Source: Nemertoderma westbladi
Lineage: Eukaryota; Xenacoelomorpha; Nemertodermatida; Nemertodermatidae
Assembly (NCBI GenBank): GCA_032718475.1
Contig: JAUCBJ010001451.1
Span: forward strand, 1-64,000
DNA length: 64,000 nt
Reading direction: 5' to 3'
Shown: in pieces, positions 63,536 through 64,000 of the stretch
Position numbering within the stretch: position 1 is the first letter of the stretch
Layout: every line of letters starts with the position of its first letter
Notes under the pieces: model-generated
Database searches by the model: none
The model's input: only the letters and a program-made list of their open reading frames with translations
Told to the model about the DNA's origin: nothing
Made by a program: the position numbers and the translations under genes

Positions 63536-64000
63536 CTTTTAACATTTAAGCTGAGAAGTTGTGGGTTTTGAGTTTTGTTGAGATTTGACACTTCAGCACT
63601 TACAAGCGATTCCTGGATTCTATGTTCTACACTTTGCACTGCTACGGTACTGCTCTATGTCCAGATCAGCAGATGTCTGTCTGTCTGTATGCACCGTACG
63701 GTACCGTACTTCTGAATTCTAGATGACATACGTTAATTTATTACTTTATATTACAACTGGCAATTTGTGAGATTAACATTAAATTTAAAGGAATATTATT
63801 TGATTTTTTTAAATGTAAGTGCATCATAATACGGCTTTTTTCACTCGTTTTCAGTTTAGCTAAATTCAACTATTCTGTCCGAGTGGTTGAGTTTTACACA
63901 ATAACAACAATAACAATAACATTAATTACACTCACCGCTGTATTGTAATTCTTTATGGTCGCGAAGTAATTATTCCTCTACAGTTTATAACAGACTTAAG
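63536..64000. other. TBL1 upstream region
   Basis: Should contain the promoter and leader of the TBL1 gene. A GTCTGTCTGTCTGT run and CCGTACGGTACCGTAC palindrome lie at 63676-63710. No second gene is visible to the right edge. Confidence 0.4.

Overview
This 64 kb window is nuclear DNA of an invertebrate animal, probably marine. The host genes are animal orthologues (SCYL3, CDC45, EXOC5, TBL1/TBLR1 and a TRIM-type RING protein), and spliced exons have clear GT/AG sites. The rest is A/T-rich, repeat-dense DNA with many transposable elements, minisatellites and long poly(G)/poly(C) tracts. The palindromic words ACCGGT and TAGGCCTA recur throughout the noncoding parts. I cannot name the species or safely choose the phylum.

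All recognised host genes lie on the minus strand. From right to left: a TBL1-family WD40 corepressor subunit (62003-63535), the exocyst subunit EXOC5/Sec10 (45354-47471), the replication factor CDC45 (42249-43895), and SCYL3 (PACE-1 pseudokinase; first coding exon 40030-40257, continuing off the left edge). TBL1, EXOC5 and CDC45 are each one uninterrupted reading frame of about normal full length. SCYL3 is split into at least five exons (40257-40030, 39408-39223, 38135-37862, 3685-3531, 1322-1154) whose intron phases all agree. Its third intron is about 34 kb. It holds an intact single-exon TRIM gene (6018-7946), a decayed BEL/Pao-like retroelement (BEL-A) split by a LINE (LINE-A), two Helitron-like ends-to-ends copies, LINE fragments, SINEs and several tandem arrays.

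Between EXOC5 and TBL1 is a complete, young LTR element, BEL-B (48333-60792): two nearly identical 1.16 kb LTRs (TG...CA), a perfect 5-bp target duplication (AGACT), and one 1554-codon Gag-protease frame. That frame jumps from the end of the protease region almost directly to the tail of RNase H. The reverse transcriptase, most of RNase H and the integrase core are absent, although the frame stays open. Downstream is a cluster of short ORFs of unknown function. BEL-A is an older, broken element that also keeps Gag and protease remnants and the integrase C-terminal end while lacking the RT. Two independent RT-less, Gag-bearing BEL-like elements in one window is the most unusual signal here.

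Other structure: a hAT-type nonautonomous element with an 8-bp target duplication and ATACG arrays; palindromic foldbacks built from tRNA-like SINE arms; a SINE with a 9-bp target duplication; and a dispersed repeat whose core (TTTATTGTTTTGGTT plus AACCTGCTCCTTT) is expanded into arrays at 28.3 and 32.5-33.8 kb and present singly elsewhere. All alignments were made by eye from remembered family features; no database search was run.
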